Positions 24,101-35,241 of a DNA stretch of 64,000 nt are shown here, one piece after another. The stretch covers positions 20,130,059 to 20,194,058 of the forward strand of contig NC_089726.1 of NCBI RefSeq assembly GCF_035083965.1, read 5' to 3'. How positions within the stretch are numbered: the stretch's first letter is position 1; every line of letters starts with the position of its first letter. The notes beneath the pieces are model-generated. The model saw only the letters and a list, made by a program, of their open reading frames with translations. It was not told the origin of the DNA and did no database searches. The translations under genes and the position numbers were made by a program. This DNA comes from Branchiostoma lanceolatum (taxonomy: Eukaryota > Chordata > Leptocardii > Amphioxiformes > Branchiostomatidae).

Positions 24101-26856
24101 GCGGAACTCATACGCACTTGAATATACGCACAAGTGTTACAGGGCCCGAAGTTTACTTGGTCTTTATACTTGGTCTTTATAGGTCTTATACTTTTCGGGA
24201 CCACCCCACTAAGCTCATAGCGTCCGCCGAGCCACAAAAGGTTTAGATATTGTAGCTTGACATTTTGCTAACTCTTACTTCTTTTGGAACATATGAGCAA
24301 TGTAACTGTAACTGTTGATTTATAGGGTATGGGAGCGCTAATGAAAAAGGGACTTTGAGCGCCATATACTATAATTCTTTCAGCCTACGCCGAGCTAAGA
24401 CAAAATAACTGTAAATTAAGGGAAAAGGAATTTAAGAACGTCTGTTTACAGTCATGTATGCAAGGACATTATTTTACCGTATAATGCACTATATATCTAT
24501 TTCGATAATCACCTTTTATCTCTTTATTTTCTTCCAAAATTTCCAGCGTCTATTCAAAGTCAAAGTGATCAGTTATATGTGCCTTTAACACATAAACCTT
24601 AGGTTGCAATAAACTGTTGTTTTGCTGTACTCTTTGGCTAGAAATAGTGTGAACAAGTCGTCTCTACAGCTTTCAAACGGATCGATACAGTAGAGCGTCT
24701 GCATTGTGACGTATAAACCAGATGACACGACGAAACCCGGATATGCCGTCTGAGTACGTGGGTAAAACAAGACCTCGCTGTTACAGCTGCAGCTTGGATT
24801 GATTCTTTGGTTTGTCCCTCGACAAACAATCTTTGGACATTAGAATTGTTTCAGATTTTCGATTGAATATGCAGTCTACGTGCGTAGTCATTCAGACTAT
24901 ATCTAGAATAAATAATGGCTTGAAAAAGCAGTCTAAAAGTGTTAATGTGGTCAAAATAAGCCCCCTGTATAACTGATTTCGTTCCCTAATATCAATCTGA
25001 TCTATGACTCTCGGTCAAGATTTGCTGAATTCGTAGTCTAAAAGAGGTTGTGATCTACATCCGAGATAGTTTGAATCCTCCTCATTTCGTGTCTGACATT
25101 TAGTTTACGACCCTGTATTTAGACGCCCGTTGACGGTAGGCGGGTTACACAAAAACACAACGTTGCAGTTGAATGAATGCATGGCATGGTCTAAACACGG
25201 GACTAATCTATGACTATACATCGGATTTAGAACAAATCGTATTTACACAAGATGTGTAAACAGTGCATTTTGCGTAATATATGTTGGAACAACCATTACA
25301 ATGTTATAAGGCCCCACTATGCTAGTTGGGGCTGGCACGCAGTGTGTCCCAGCAGGGCCTGATCAGGGAGGGGAATCTGTCCAGGCTGCCATTCAGGGCG
25401 CGCTAATTTGACAGGTCCGCCAGGCCTGGGTTCTACATCTGGAAAACTGTAGGGCTCTAACACTGTATAACCCTCCAAACCTTCGTGAATTACTGCCTTC
25501 TGCCCCCCTCCCCTTATGTTATCGTCGAATTTCTAGCCAGAAAAACCCACCAGACAAGGAAATATCAAAATTGCATGTTTATTCTTATTTCCACGGGAAA
25601 GAGGATTCACATGGCTGTTTGACTCCTGACTGGTAAACGCAACAGCATGTATTATAGACCCAAAACATGACGATGTTTTCGGTAGAAGCATGCATTTACC
25701 TCACCGAGTCCACCATCTTGAATCGCATAGAATTCTGGGTGAAAACACGCGCTGTATCTAAGCAACAGACTTTACTGAATTTCCTAGAGATTAAATTCAC
25801 GTGACAGGTAGGCGGAGCCTCAACCCGGGCTTCTGGTGGAAGTCTGGAGAATGACCTGGGGGCGGGCTAGCCTGGCAGCCTGGGCTCCCACTAGGATTTC
25901 GTTAATTGGAACAAGAGGTCGGGTCTACTCGGGGGTCTACTAGTAAAGCGGGGCAGTCTGCGTGCGGTAAACATTGTAATGACCACGTTTGTGCAACGGA
26001 GCTTAACCATCTAGAAAATTAGTGTCGCCAACCAACAAAACGTGTTTGGTTGCAGGGTTTCTGGGAAACAACAGAATCTCTCAACTGTTTTATAAATAGC
26101 TTTGACAGGTTTAATTAAGCTTTACAAATCTTCTTAACAACGACGAAATATCGCCCCCACCCCCACTGTAAGCTACCAATAAAGCTTAGATTGGTCATAA
26201 ACTAATTAGTGATGTCTAAAACCGTCGAATTCCGTATATATCGCACTACAACCCAAACCAGTTTTTCACATTTAGGCCATGTTGATTTGATTATAAGAAT
26301 GACATCCGCGCATCAATTTTCCCCCATTCCCCCAAAAAGTTTTCTGCTATACTGTAAATCGTGCAAAGTAGGTACAAAATACGCAACTATATGCCGTAAA
26401 TTGCAAAAAGATATTTCGGAAAATAGATACTAATGTCTAGAATTCCAAATTCAAAGAAGAAGATGTGAAAGACCAAAAATGAAGAATCCATTAGTTGGTA
26501 TGCTACAGTATTCTCTGTGTGTTTAGTCATTTGTTCAACCTTCCTGACCACGTGGATAGAAATAAGATAAAAATACTTTGTTATCCTTGAATTAACATAG
26601 TTTTCGTATATTTTCAGTTGGACGCTGAGTGTGTGGGTCTATCTGCAGAAGTACTGCAGTATGAACCTGTGCGGCCTGTACCACAAGGCGGCCGTGGACG
26701 ACTTCTACCTGACTCCAGTTATATTCGTCACCGACACCGGTCATCTGTTTGTACAGGTTTGTACCAAAATATTCGTCGCTTGTGTATTATTTCCATGAAT
26801 AAGGGATATAGTTTTGCGCTTGCCCGTCTGTCTATGTGTGTTTGTGTGTGTTTGTG

Positions 26857-26941
<85 letters not shown>

Positions 26942-29900
26942 CCGCAGGCATAACTCTAGAACGTCTGGATGAATTGTAATGGCCTCTAATATGTGGGTAG
27001 GTGTTGAGAATTCGAAGGTGAAGGTCGATTTTGGGCGATTTTGGGCAGAACTTCCATTTTTTGTATCTTTTTTTCTGCTTTTAATTTCGATAGGAGGGAC
27101 GTGTATCGTAACGGCATGGTGTTTGGCCCAGACCCCAATAGGTCACGATTTCGAATCCTGCCATGTCATAGATCTTGTGCCCTTGGGAAAACCACTTAAC
27201 ATGATGTGTGGAAATGAGTACCTAGCTTCGGTTAGGGACGTTCCTCGGATAGGACATGAAATTGAGGTCCCGCGTTTAAGGCGAGCCACACCTCGTGCAC
27301 GTTGAAGAACCCACCACACTTATAGAAAAGATGGGTCTTTCCCGGTGTGAGTGGATCAAACCTTACAGTCGGTGTAGGCTAGTTGGGCAACCCTGGCATG
27401 TACATGCTGAACCATTAAATAAAAGTATAGGCTTCGTCAGCAAGTTGAAGTTGGTAACCTAAAAAAACAACGAAGAAGAAGGAGGGAGTGTATCTAGTTA
27501 AGTTGAAGGTAGACGACCATGTGCACCATGAATTGTGAAATGGTTTATTTCTTTCTCTCCACCATGTTTTTATCTAAGGGCCATGTCACACTTGTGTGTA
27601 TATTCAAGTCCGCATGAGTTGCGTATTAACATGTTTTTGGTTTAGATTAAGTTTGCAGCCGAATAAGTGATTTTTTTTGGTTTGATAACTAGGCTGCACA
27701 ACGGTGGGTCAAAGTAGTAGAAAAAAATTATTCCCTGCAAACTTTACTTAAACCCAAAAAATGTTCATGCGCAACTCATATGCGCTTGAATTTACGCACA
27801 AGTGCGACAGGACGTTAAGCCCCAGTCCTTTCTATACGTTGACGTCTGCTAAAAACCAATCTGTTGATTGTTTGTTTGGTTTTTAAAATCTAAATGTTAC
27901 TAATGTTACTAATTTCGTCTTGATCTAACACAGGTGTCCATGGTACCACAACAGCTGCACGCGGTGTTGTCCATTTTCAAGCTCCCCCTCCACCAATGGT
28001 TTCGCCTGGACTTCACCCTTGATGGGAACTACTTCAACACAACGGTGACGTACGGACCAAACCTCGACAAACAGTACTTCATGGAGGACCACTTCCCGAG
28101 AACCGTCTATTTCGACGACGTCAGCGGCCGCCATGTTTTCGGCGGGACGGACGTCGGGCTCCAGGCCATCAAGGGCTTCTTGGCTCACGCGAGACTTTAC
28201 CGAACTCACGTGGTTCCGCATGACGTCATCCCCATCCCTCCTGCCAGCGACGCCATGTTTGCAATCGAGTTGCCGCAGGAGTACAAAAACTGCGAGGGAT
28301 TCAAGAGGTACACCAACGTCAAGCTACGGCACTACAAGATTCTAAAAGAAGATGTGTTGAGGAGAAGAGTTTGTTTGAGTTTTTATGCGGAGAAGATGGA
28401 AAGGTATCGCCGCGGGTATGTGGATCCAGAATCGATCTGCACAGTCTATGCCGGCCCGGCTAAACAGGAATATGTCACGACGAACGCACTCATTAGAAAA
28501 CAGGTCGCAAAATACACCCGAATCTACAGCTTGCACGACAAGGACCTTTCCGATCAGTTATACCAGAAAGCCATCGATACCGTAGACGTGGAGGGACTGA
28601 GAGGGGTCGTGAGTTCGATACCCATGCTGCAGCAGTCTGCGTGTTTGCGCGGCGGGCACGCGGCGTATCTGTTGTCGGTGCTCTACACCACAGGCGCCGG
28701 CGTCAAAGCCGACCAGGCCCGGGCCTGGAGATACGGACTCCTCGCCGCCCAGCTTAGCGGGAAACTCGGCCTGATGTCCATCGCGCACAAACACCACTTC
28801 GGGTACGACGGCTACCCGATCGACGACGACATAGCCTACATCTACTACAAGAACATCGCCGACCAGACGCAGAAGGATCGCGACGAACACGTCGAAGACG
28901 ACGTCTTTACCGAGACTATCCGCCTCACCGACACCAACGCTCTGAAGGAAATCACCAACGAAAACGACGACCTCTTCTTGTGGCTGAAGTTCCAGGCTAA
29001 GAAGGGAGTCACCGACGCCCAGTCCGCCATGGCGCGCATGCTCTTCTGGGGACAGCAAGGCATCAAGCGTAACCTTCAAGCGGCCTTCCGGTATTACGAA
29101 ATGCACGCGCAACAAGAACCTAAGAACCCAGAGGCTCTATACGACTACGGCATCGTCATGTTGAAGGGACAAGGCACCGAGAAAGACGTGAAGAAAGCCA
29201 TGAACACCTTAAACAAGTCCGCCAAGTTAGGAAGTCCTGCCGCCATCAACGCTCTCGGCTGGTACGCGCTCAACCACGAGGGCAACGCTACCAAAGCGGC
29301 GCACTACTTCCATCAGGCCGACCGCAAGGGGAACCACGACGCGGCGCACAACCTCGGCCACTTGTACTGGTCGGGCGGCTACCCGGGTCTGAAGAAACCC
29401 GACAGGGGCAAGGCGTTCGAGTGCTACTGGCGGTCTGCGCAGAGGGGGCACATCGAGGGTTCCATCCAGTCCGCCATGATGTTCTATAACGGGTACGGTC
29501 TGCAAGAGAGAAACGCGTACAACGGCGTCATCTGGGCTCGCTTTATCGCAGAAATGAGCCCCGAGCTTGGCAAGACTTTGCGCAACGGCCTCCTAGCTTT
29601 TCGGCAGAAGAACTGGTCTAAATCCCTGCTATTCTACCTCCTTGCAGCAGAGGCTGGCTTGGAACAGGGAGAATTCAACATGGCGTATCTCTGCGAAGAA
29701 AACCCCGAGGGTCTAGCCGAAAGTTTCATCGAGAAGGACTGCAAGTGGAAATACTACAACCTGTCCACGCTGGCAGAGTGGCCGAGCTCGTACGCGCAAA
29801 TCAAGATGGGCGATTTCCATTGGTACGGATGCGGTGGCAAACGCGACGCTTCGGCCGCGGTGAAGATGTACGCGAAGGCAGCGGTACAACAAGACCCCCA

Positions 29901-30231
29901 GGGTCTCTACAACCTGGCTTACCTAGTAGGAGAGGGGGTAGAGATTGAAAACATGACACTTCTAAAAATAGGCATAAATCCAGTACACAAGACAAGCAAC
30001 GTCACTCTAATGTCGGAATTCTACAGCCGTTGCCGAGAGTCACGGAACTCTGACGCCTTCATTCCCTGTTCGCTGGCTCTGGCGAGAGTCCAACTCTTCG
30101 ATATTTGGCAAAAGTACGAGGGTTTCCTCAAACTGTCCAGCGTCCTCGGCGTCGCCATGGTAACGTCGCTAACGGCCTTTGCCGTCCATGCCCATATAAG
30201 GGCAAACAGACAAGACGTAGATACGGTATAA
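21187..30231 (+). CDS. SEL1L3: SEL1L3-like, Sel1-repeat membrane protein (3 exons)
   Basis: Exons 21187-21944, 26618-26756 and 27934-30231 join in frame to 1064 aa (human SEL1L3 about 1130). A signal peptide opens the protein (MAALAVFWTIILATLVSS). The N-terminal region leads into a laminin-G/concanavalin-like segment; exon 2 WTLSVWVYLQKYCSMNLCG and exon 3 WFRLDFTLDGNYFNTTV match the SEL1L3 pattern. Exon 3, unusually long at 2.3 kb, carries the tandem Sel1 repeats (alanine- and glycine-rich 36-40-residue units such as ALYDYGIVMLKGQGTEKDVK). Near the C-terminus is a membrane helix (LSSVLGVAMVTSLTAFAVHA, about aa 1033-1053) with a short tail. Sel1 repeats are protein-protein scaffolds; SEL1L takes part in ER-associated degradation, but SEL1L3 function is poorly known. 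Orthology is strong by architecture; function is not claimed. Confidence 0.9.
22549..22870 (+). repeat. tRNA-derived SINE, copy 3
   Basis: TGGGTCGTGTGGCGTAACGG and GGGTTCGAATCCC are the best A and B boxes in the window. The body motif TGTGCCCTTGGGAAAAGCA follows, and the CACGACTTTCCTCACTCCAC block appears twice in tandem. It is flanked by AAACCATGT on both sides (near 22541 and 22876), a likely target duplication. SEL1L3 intron 1. Confidence 0.8.
22900..23385. repeat. Tandem repeat, about 110-150 bp unit, four copies
   Basis: Units share CGTACAAAATTCTGCTGTCTTGTG and GTTTACGACTTTCTTAGGA. A partial unit also lies left of the SINE (22497-22545: TGTGTTGATAATGACCCATG), so the SINE inserted into the array. 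Intronic, non-coding. Confidence 0.7.
23933..24148. mobile_element. MITE with CCTGTCACACTTGTGCGTAT ends, copy 1
   Basis: The ends are complementary over about 20 bp (right end ATACGCACAAGTGTTACAGG). The internal sequence matches 27589-27815. Non-coding, in SEL1L3 intron 1. Confidence 0.75.
25313..25900. repeat. Interspersed repeat, GGCCCYACTATGCT family, copy 1
   Basis: Shares left end, the ATCGTCGAATTT..AACCAG block and the AGGNRGGCGGAGCC block with 51284-51960. About 590 bp, no coding frame recognised. Likely a non-autonomous DNA transposon. Confidence 0.55.
26832..26942. repeat. (TG)n microsatellite
   Basis: About 110 bp of TG with a few TTTG interruptions, starting some 75 bp after the SEL1L3 exon-2 donor. 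The reading frame through it is an artefact. Confidence 0.95.
27088..27420 (+). repeat. tRNA-derived SINE, copy 4 (degenerate)
   Basis: GTATCGTAACGGCATGGTG, GATTTCGAATCCTG and TCTTGTGCCCTTGGGAAAA match the family. The right half instead resembles the AACCCACCACACTTATAGA region of the 5880/16375 repeat, so this copy links the two families. Confidence 0.65.
27589..27815. mobile_element. MITE with CCTGTCACACTTGTGCGTAT ends, copy 2
   Basis: Same ends (ATGTCACACTTGTGTGTAT; right ACGCACAAGTGCGACAGG) and body as 23933-24148. It lies about 120 bp upstream of SEL1L3 exon 3. Confidence 0.75.
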
Positions 30232-30298
30232 TAACGACCTATAGGGGTTACAGACAATGGCAATTCTGAGACAAGGTAAGTGGGGAGGACAATGGATT

Positions 30299-30612
30299 GT
30301 TTCTCTCAACTGAAAATGACGATGAGAATGGTGAACATCAGTAAAAAGGCTTTCATGATAGCTGATATTGAAAAAGTGCCCTTTTTGGAGACGACGCAGG
30401 GGCGAGCCAAGTGGTTCTGTATGTATAGAATATACGATATCCCCCCTAGTTTCTCTCAACTGAAGATACCTTAGAAAATGACTAAGAGAATCGTGAACAT
30501 CAGTGAAAAGGCTTTGATGATAGCTGAAATTGAAAATGTACCCTTTTTGGCGAAGCCGTAGGGGCGAGCCAAATGGATGTTCCGTATGTATGGAATATAC
30601 GATATTCCCTTA
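30299..30612. repeat. Tandem duplication, about 150-bp unit, after SEL1L3
   Basis: TTTCTCTCAACTGAA starts both units (30299 and 30450). Both contain GTGAACATCAGT, AAAGGCTTT, ATGATAGCTGA, CCCTTTTTGG, GGGGCGAGCCAA and AATATACGATAT. It begins 70 bp past the stop codon, so it may lie in the 3' UTR. Confidence 0.75.
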
Positions 30613-31011
30613 AAAGTAGGCAAAATATAGAATTATACGTATATGTATTGATGATGAAATGTCAGTCGGAAAGACTTCGGGCCAGGTGTAATAATTTTAG
30701 ATCAATAATTTCTCAGGCCTCTAGAAGTGCAATATGTGTCATAATACTTTAGAGGATGTCTTCCAAAACTTTAGAATTGTATGTAAATGTGGTATATGAA
30801 CTCAAGGTAAACTAGAGAATTGCTTCCTCCTACATACATCTTTTAGATATAGATATAAAATATATTAGCAAATATCAAATATGATTTTTTTTCTTTAAGA
30901 TGAATCCAGTATTTTGCTTGGAGCATAAAATGGGTTTTCAAAACAAGCGTAGTATCTTGTCCTAGTCTTTGTTCGAAATGATAATGATCGCAATTTATAC
31001 GCCAAAAAAAA

Positions 31012-31130
31012 TAGTTACTCAAGCAACTGGATAAAATTTTGAAACAGTCAGACGTTTCAGACAGCATCCGCTTGCTTGAGTAACTATTGTTTGCGTATCT
31101 TACTACCTGGATATCTAACCTTCATCAACG
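31012..31130. repeat. Interspersed repeat, CAAGCAACTGGATAAAAT family
   Basis: TACTCAAGCAACTGGATAAA, GTTTCAGACAGCATCCGC and ACCTGGATATCTAACCTTCA. Relatives are at 6240-6450 and 61415-61530. Confidence 0.6.
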
Positions 31131-31922
31131 TGATCGCAATTTATGTTTGTGGGAACTTAAGAACTAGAAGGAGCTGTTTATGCGTTTTATGTTGTGGATA
31201 AAAGAATGATTCTTCGAGCAAATGTAAAATTGGACATGGCAAATATTCCTCGATATGCAAACACATTCCCATAGTCAATAGGGGCCAACATTTCTATGTT
31301 TAAAGCTCATCAGACTGTTACAGAAGAAGTGTACATATTCAGTTACCAGTTGATATCAATTAGTGGACATACTTGCAAATTAATTAATTGTCCATAACGT
31401 ATATCAGTTTTGAATCCACGACAGAGATTCTGGTCAATCTCCTGCAACGTGTGAATGTGTCGCTAGGTGGCAATCGTAAGAGCAAGCAACATGAAATCAT
31501 TGTGCCTTTACAGTACAATAATAATTTATAGGTTCACTGCTCTCTCATCTGTAATGTCACAGAATTGGCGAAAGAAAATCAAACGCAGATAAAATTGAAC
31601 GCAGATAGAATTGAAAGGAAACACTCTTCCATAGAGGTACTTGTTAGAAAAGGTTAATGGTAACACAATAATAATAAGCTTTTATTGGTTAACGTTACAA
31701 ATATGGTGCAACTGAAAAACGGTGGAACTGCCACCGGCAAACCCAATAAACCGAGCGTCGATAGTTAAAAAGAAACATTCTCCTTTAAACAGGTAGATGT
31801 TATAAGTAGACGTTATAATGATAACATACCGTGATTTGTTACAGATAGTCAGTAATTACCTGAGGGCTGAACTGCCATTGCTCCTTGTCCTTGCCCCCTA
31901 ATCCATATAGTACGCGGGGCTC

Positions 31923-32105
31923 TACTCTCCAAGCAGAGGAGTGGGTCCGGCTGGTTTTTTACTTATTTTTATGTGATTCTGTCGGGCTTTCTCTGTTGTC
32001 ATATTTTGTTTGTCTCACCAAAAAACTTGACAAAGTAGAAAGCCCGACAAAAACACATAAAACACGTCAAAAAACAGCCGGACCCACTCCTCTGCTTAAA
32101 GAGTA
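31923..32105. mobile_element. Hairpin MITE, TACTCTCCAAGCAGAGG ends
   Basis: A 183-bp foldback: the left arm TACTCTCCAAGCAGAGGAG is complementary to the right end, and the arms continue through GGGTCCGGCTG and GTCGGGCTTTC. Closely related to 53395-53585. No clear target duplication. Confidence 0.75.
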
Positions 32106-33344
32106 GTGTAACTACATATTGACCAAATTTTTTATGTGCTTATTGCCTATTCGTTGCAGGGGAAGGTTTAAAAAAAAGTACGATTTGTTAATCTGTTTAT
32201 GTTATCCTGTGCAGAGCACGCATGTATAACAGTGTGTTAAACACTGAGGGCGTCTACCCTGAATAAAGAAAACAGAAATAAATAAATAGATACAATTATG
32301 ATAATGATATGGGAAGATAGAATTAAGAGGCTGATACGTTGAATGAAAGCACAGATAAGTTTCGGGATAAAAGATTCTGTATTGGTGTTTGGAAAAATGC
32401 AGATTGTATTCAGCCAGTTCTGCTGCTAATAAAATTTACGAGTCTGCTAAAAAAACCTGTCATTATCTTAATATTGATAAAGCGTTTGGACGTGCCATCA
32501 CAGCCTCATGTTTGTTGGTTTTCCACATGACGTCACAGCCGCCATATTGGTTGGTTAAACCGAGAGGAGTCAAATCTATACGTCTGTGTATAACGTGTTT
32601 TGCACGTGACTACAATTACAGATAAAAACTCAAACTTATGTGACAACTCCAAAGTTTCACAATCCAACATGGCGGACGATGCTTACGTCATAGTCTCGCG
32701 AGTGCCAATAGACACATGTTTTGATAGGAACTCGCAGTACTGTTCCTGACTTCTTTAAAGGAAATTTGCGAGTCCCAATCTGAACATCTTTAGTGTGTGT
32801 CCAGGTTAACGTCCAAATATGTAAGCCATGTTGCCTGGATACCAAAAAGGGTTAATGGGGTTACGTGTGTTTTTCGTCGTCTTCTTCAATCGAACTCAAG
32901 CAGCCACGGGGACGACTGGCTTTGTGCGTTTACTTTATGCCTTTGACATATGTTCTGCCATGCCAACTAGCAGTGCCATTAAAGGAGCACCGAACTTCGA
33001 AGATGAATTTGATTTTGTTATGTCTTGTCATGAAGAAAAGAAAATCATTTATACACTCAGTTGTACTTAAGCCTGATTTTATATCAACTTTTACACAGAC
33101 TGACATTTTTCTCATACAGCATACATTTCAAAAGCGGGAACAATCTATTGATACTTATCAATATTGCTGTACCTACATATAAAATATAAGAAGTTATTGG
33201 CCCTTCCAAAGAAGCTAATTAAACATTTAAACTCCTTGGTAGTTCCTCCTAGGTAACGTTACTTACATGTGGTTAGTTATTATCTCAATGAAAAAATACT
33301 TTTTCATTGGTATATTGTTTTGAGTGTGTTTCCGTGTGTGTTTG

Positions 33345-34235
33345 CGTGTTTGTACGTTTGTGTCACCGGATGCTTAAAGTCAGCATAACTGTAGAACGTG
33401 TAGATGGATTGTAATGATATTTGGCATGTGGGTAGGTGTTGGGAGGAGAAAGGTCAAGGTCGATTTTGGGCCCCTGGTATGTGCCACTGGAACTGCAATG
33501 TGTCACTGCATCTGCAATGGCGTATTTGTAAAAATCTCTAAGGAGAATAACTGAAGAAAGGAAAGACAGATTTTCATGCTATTTGGTACGCAGGTAGGTT
33601 GGACAGAGATGTACACACTGAAGTGCAAATTAGGCAAATTGGGACTGAATTTGCATAAGTAATGAGGAAAATCTTTTGCGTTTTTTTCATGTTTGTGTCA
33701 CCGGATGCTTAAAGTCAGCATAACTGTAGAACGTGTAGATGGCTTGTAATGATATTTGGTATGTGGGTAGGTGTTGGGAGGAGAAAGGTCAAGGTCGATT
33801 TTGGGCCCCTGGTATGTGTCACTGGAACTGCAATGTGTCACTGCATCTGCAATGGCGTATTTGTAAAAATCTTCTAAGGAGAATAACTGAAGAAAGGAAC
33901 GACAGATTTTCATGCTATTTGGTACGCAGGTAGGTTGGACAAAAATGTACAATCTGGAGTGCAAATTATGCAAATTGGGACTGAATTTGCAGAAGTAAAG
34001 TCAGCATAACTGTAGAACGTGTAGATGGATTTTAAGGCTATTTGGTATGTGGGTAGGTTTTGGGAGGAGAAAGGTCAAGGTCGATTTTGCCCCCCCTGGC
34101 ATGTGTCACTGGAACTGCAATGTTTCATATATTTGTTACGCAGGTAGGTTGAACAGAGATGTACACACTGAAGTGCAAATTATGCAAATTGGGACTGAAT
34201 CTGCATAAGTAATGAGAAAAATCTTTACCTCCATT
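33345..34235. repeat. Tandem repeat, three units of about 290-335 bp
   Basis: Each unit contains AAAGTCAGCATAACTGTAGA, GTGGGTAGGT.TTGGGAGGAG, AGGTCAAGGTCGATTTTG and GGACTGAATTTGCA. A single related segment lies at 26945-27060 beside the TG tract. Intergenic, between SEL1L3 and the channel gene. Confidence 0.8.
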
Positions 34236-34944
34236 CTAGGCATGTTGTTGGAGCTCACACCTGTCACACCTGTTAGTTTCAGACCCAGATTTAGGTGCAA
34301 GGAAAGATAGACACTGTCAATCTCATGATAGTGGAACGTTTATACACAGAGCTGATAGATATATATGGGTAGTAAGGTTGTGATGATAATTTAGAGTTTC
34401 TTTGTTGCAACTTATTCCAAAGACTGGCTGTCACTATTCGGGTGTTATTTCAATCTGTAGTAGTACGTTATAAAACACATCATATATAAAAACACATTTC
34501 ATGGAGATTTTGGGTCTTCAGACTCTTGTTACAAAGGAGATTCAGGTTTACACTCCAAGAATACAGGCAATACAGCAACCACTATTATGAATGTTGACTT
34601 CACTATTCTAAATATCATGGTGCTGATATGCCATCCAATAATTTTTTTGGTGCAGACGTATGGGGTACGTCAAAGTGTATGCATGACACATGTTTATGTT
34701 TAATGTTTATCGAAAAATGTCCAGAAATTTTTGCACACGAGATTCATGTATCCACACGCTGAGAATGCAATTAATGGAGAAACCACTGGCACTGTGTGGA
34801 TGACAAATTTTCTCATGCAATTGTGATCCTTTTGCCATATATACAAGCCGAAGTTTTCAACAGCCTAATGTCATTCAATAATTTAATGGCTGATCCACTT
34901 TTCTTAACTCCCATGCTTAAGAATTTTCTCAATACTATATATAG

Positions 34945-34950
34945 TTTATT
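34945..34950 (-). terminator. Putative poly(A) signal of the channel gene
   Basis: AATAAA on the minus strand, 109 bp past the channel stop codon. Sequence evidence only. Confidence 0.5.
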
Positions 34951-35058
34951 TTTTTCAAATGTAGTTAGAACTGCAACAGCAAGTTTTCTTAAATTCAAGC
35001 TTAAAATGTGAAGGCCCTGTTGCATTTGTAACGGGCATAATCGGACAACAATATTCCT

Positions 35059-35241
35059 TCAGGCATAATAAGTAAAGTAGACAATCAAAAATGCCACAAA
35101 AATCACAGGGAAAACGATCCTAGCGAAGAGGTCCACTTTGTTCGCCTCTTTCTCCGCTGGGTGTTGCTTGTCCTCCTCCTCCCCGGCCCATGCTGTGGAC
35201 TGTCGTGGCGTTGGTTCCACCCTGGTCGACCACAGTGCCAG
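35059..35241 (-). CDS. Channel exon 8: M4 helix and C-terminus
   Basis: Sixty codons plus stop. An acidic stretch (AGEEEDKQHPAEKE) forms the end of a short M3-M4 loop. M4 follows as VDLFARIVFPVIFVAFLIVY and ends FTYYA-stop. The pattern matches glycine/GABA receptor M4 (R-I-x-FP-x-x-F). Acceptor CAG at 35242-35244. A further small exon in the loop cannot be excluded. Confidence 0.85.
   Translation of the reverse strand: MALWSTRVEPTPRQSTAWAGEEEDKQHPAEKEANKVDLFARIVFPVIFVAFLIVYFTYYA

Noticed and set aside
26618..26953. 111-aa frame with poly-Val/Cys tail
   Set aside because: Frame runs from SEL1L3 exon 2 in the wrong phase into the TG microsatellite.
28558..29505. Minus-strand frames of 92-185 aa inside SEL1L3 exon 3
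   Set aside because: Antisense of a long GC-rich coding exon. The plus strand encodes clear Sel1 repeats.
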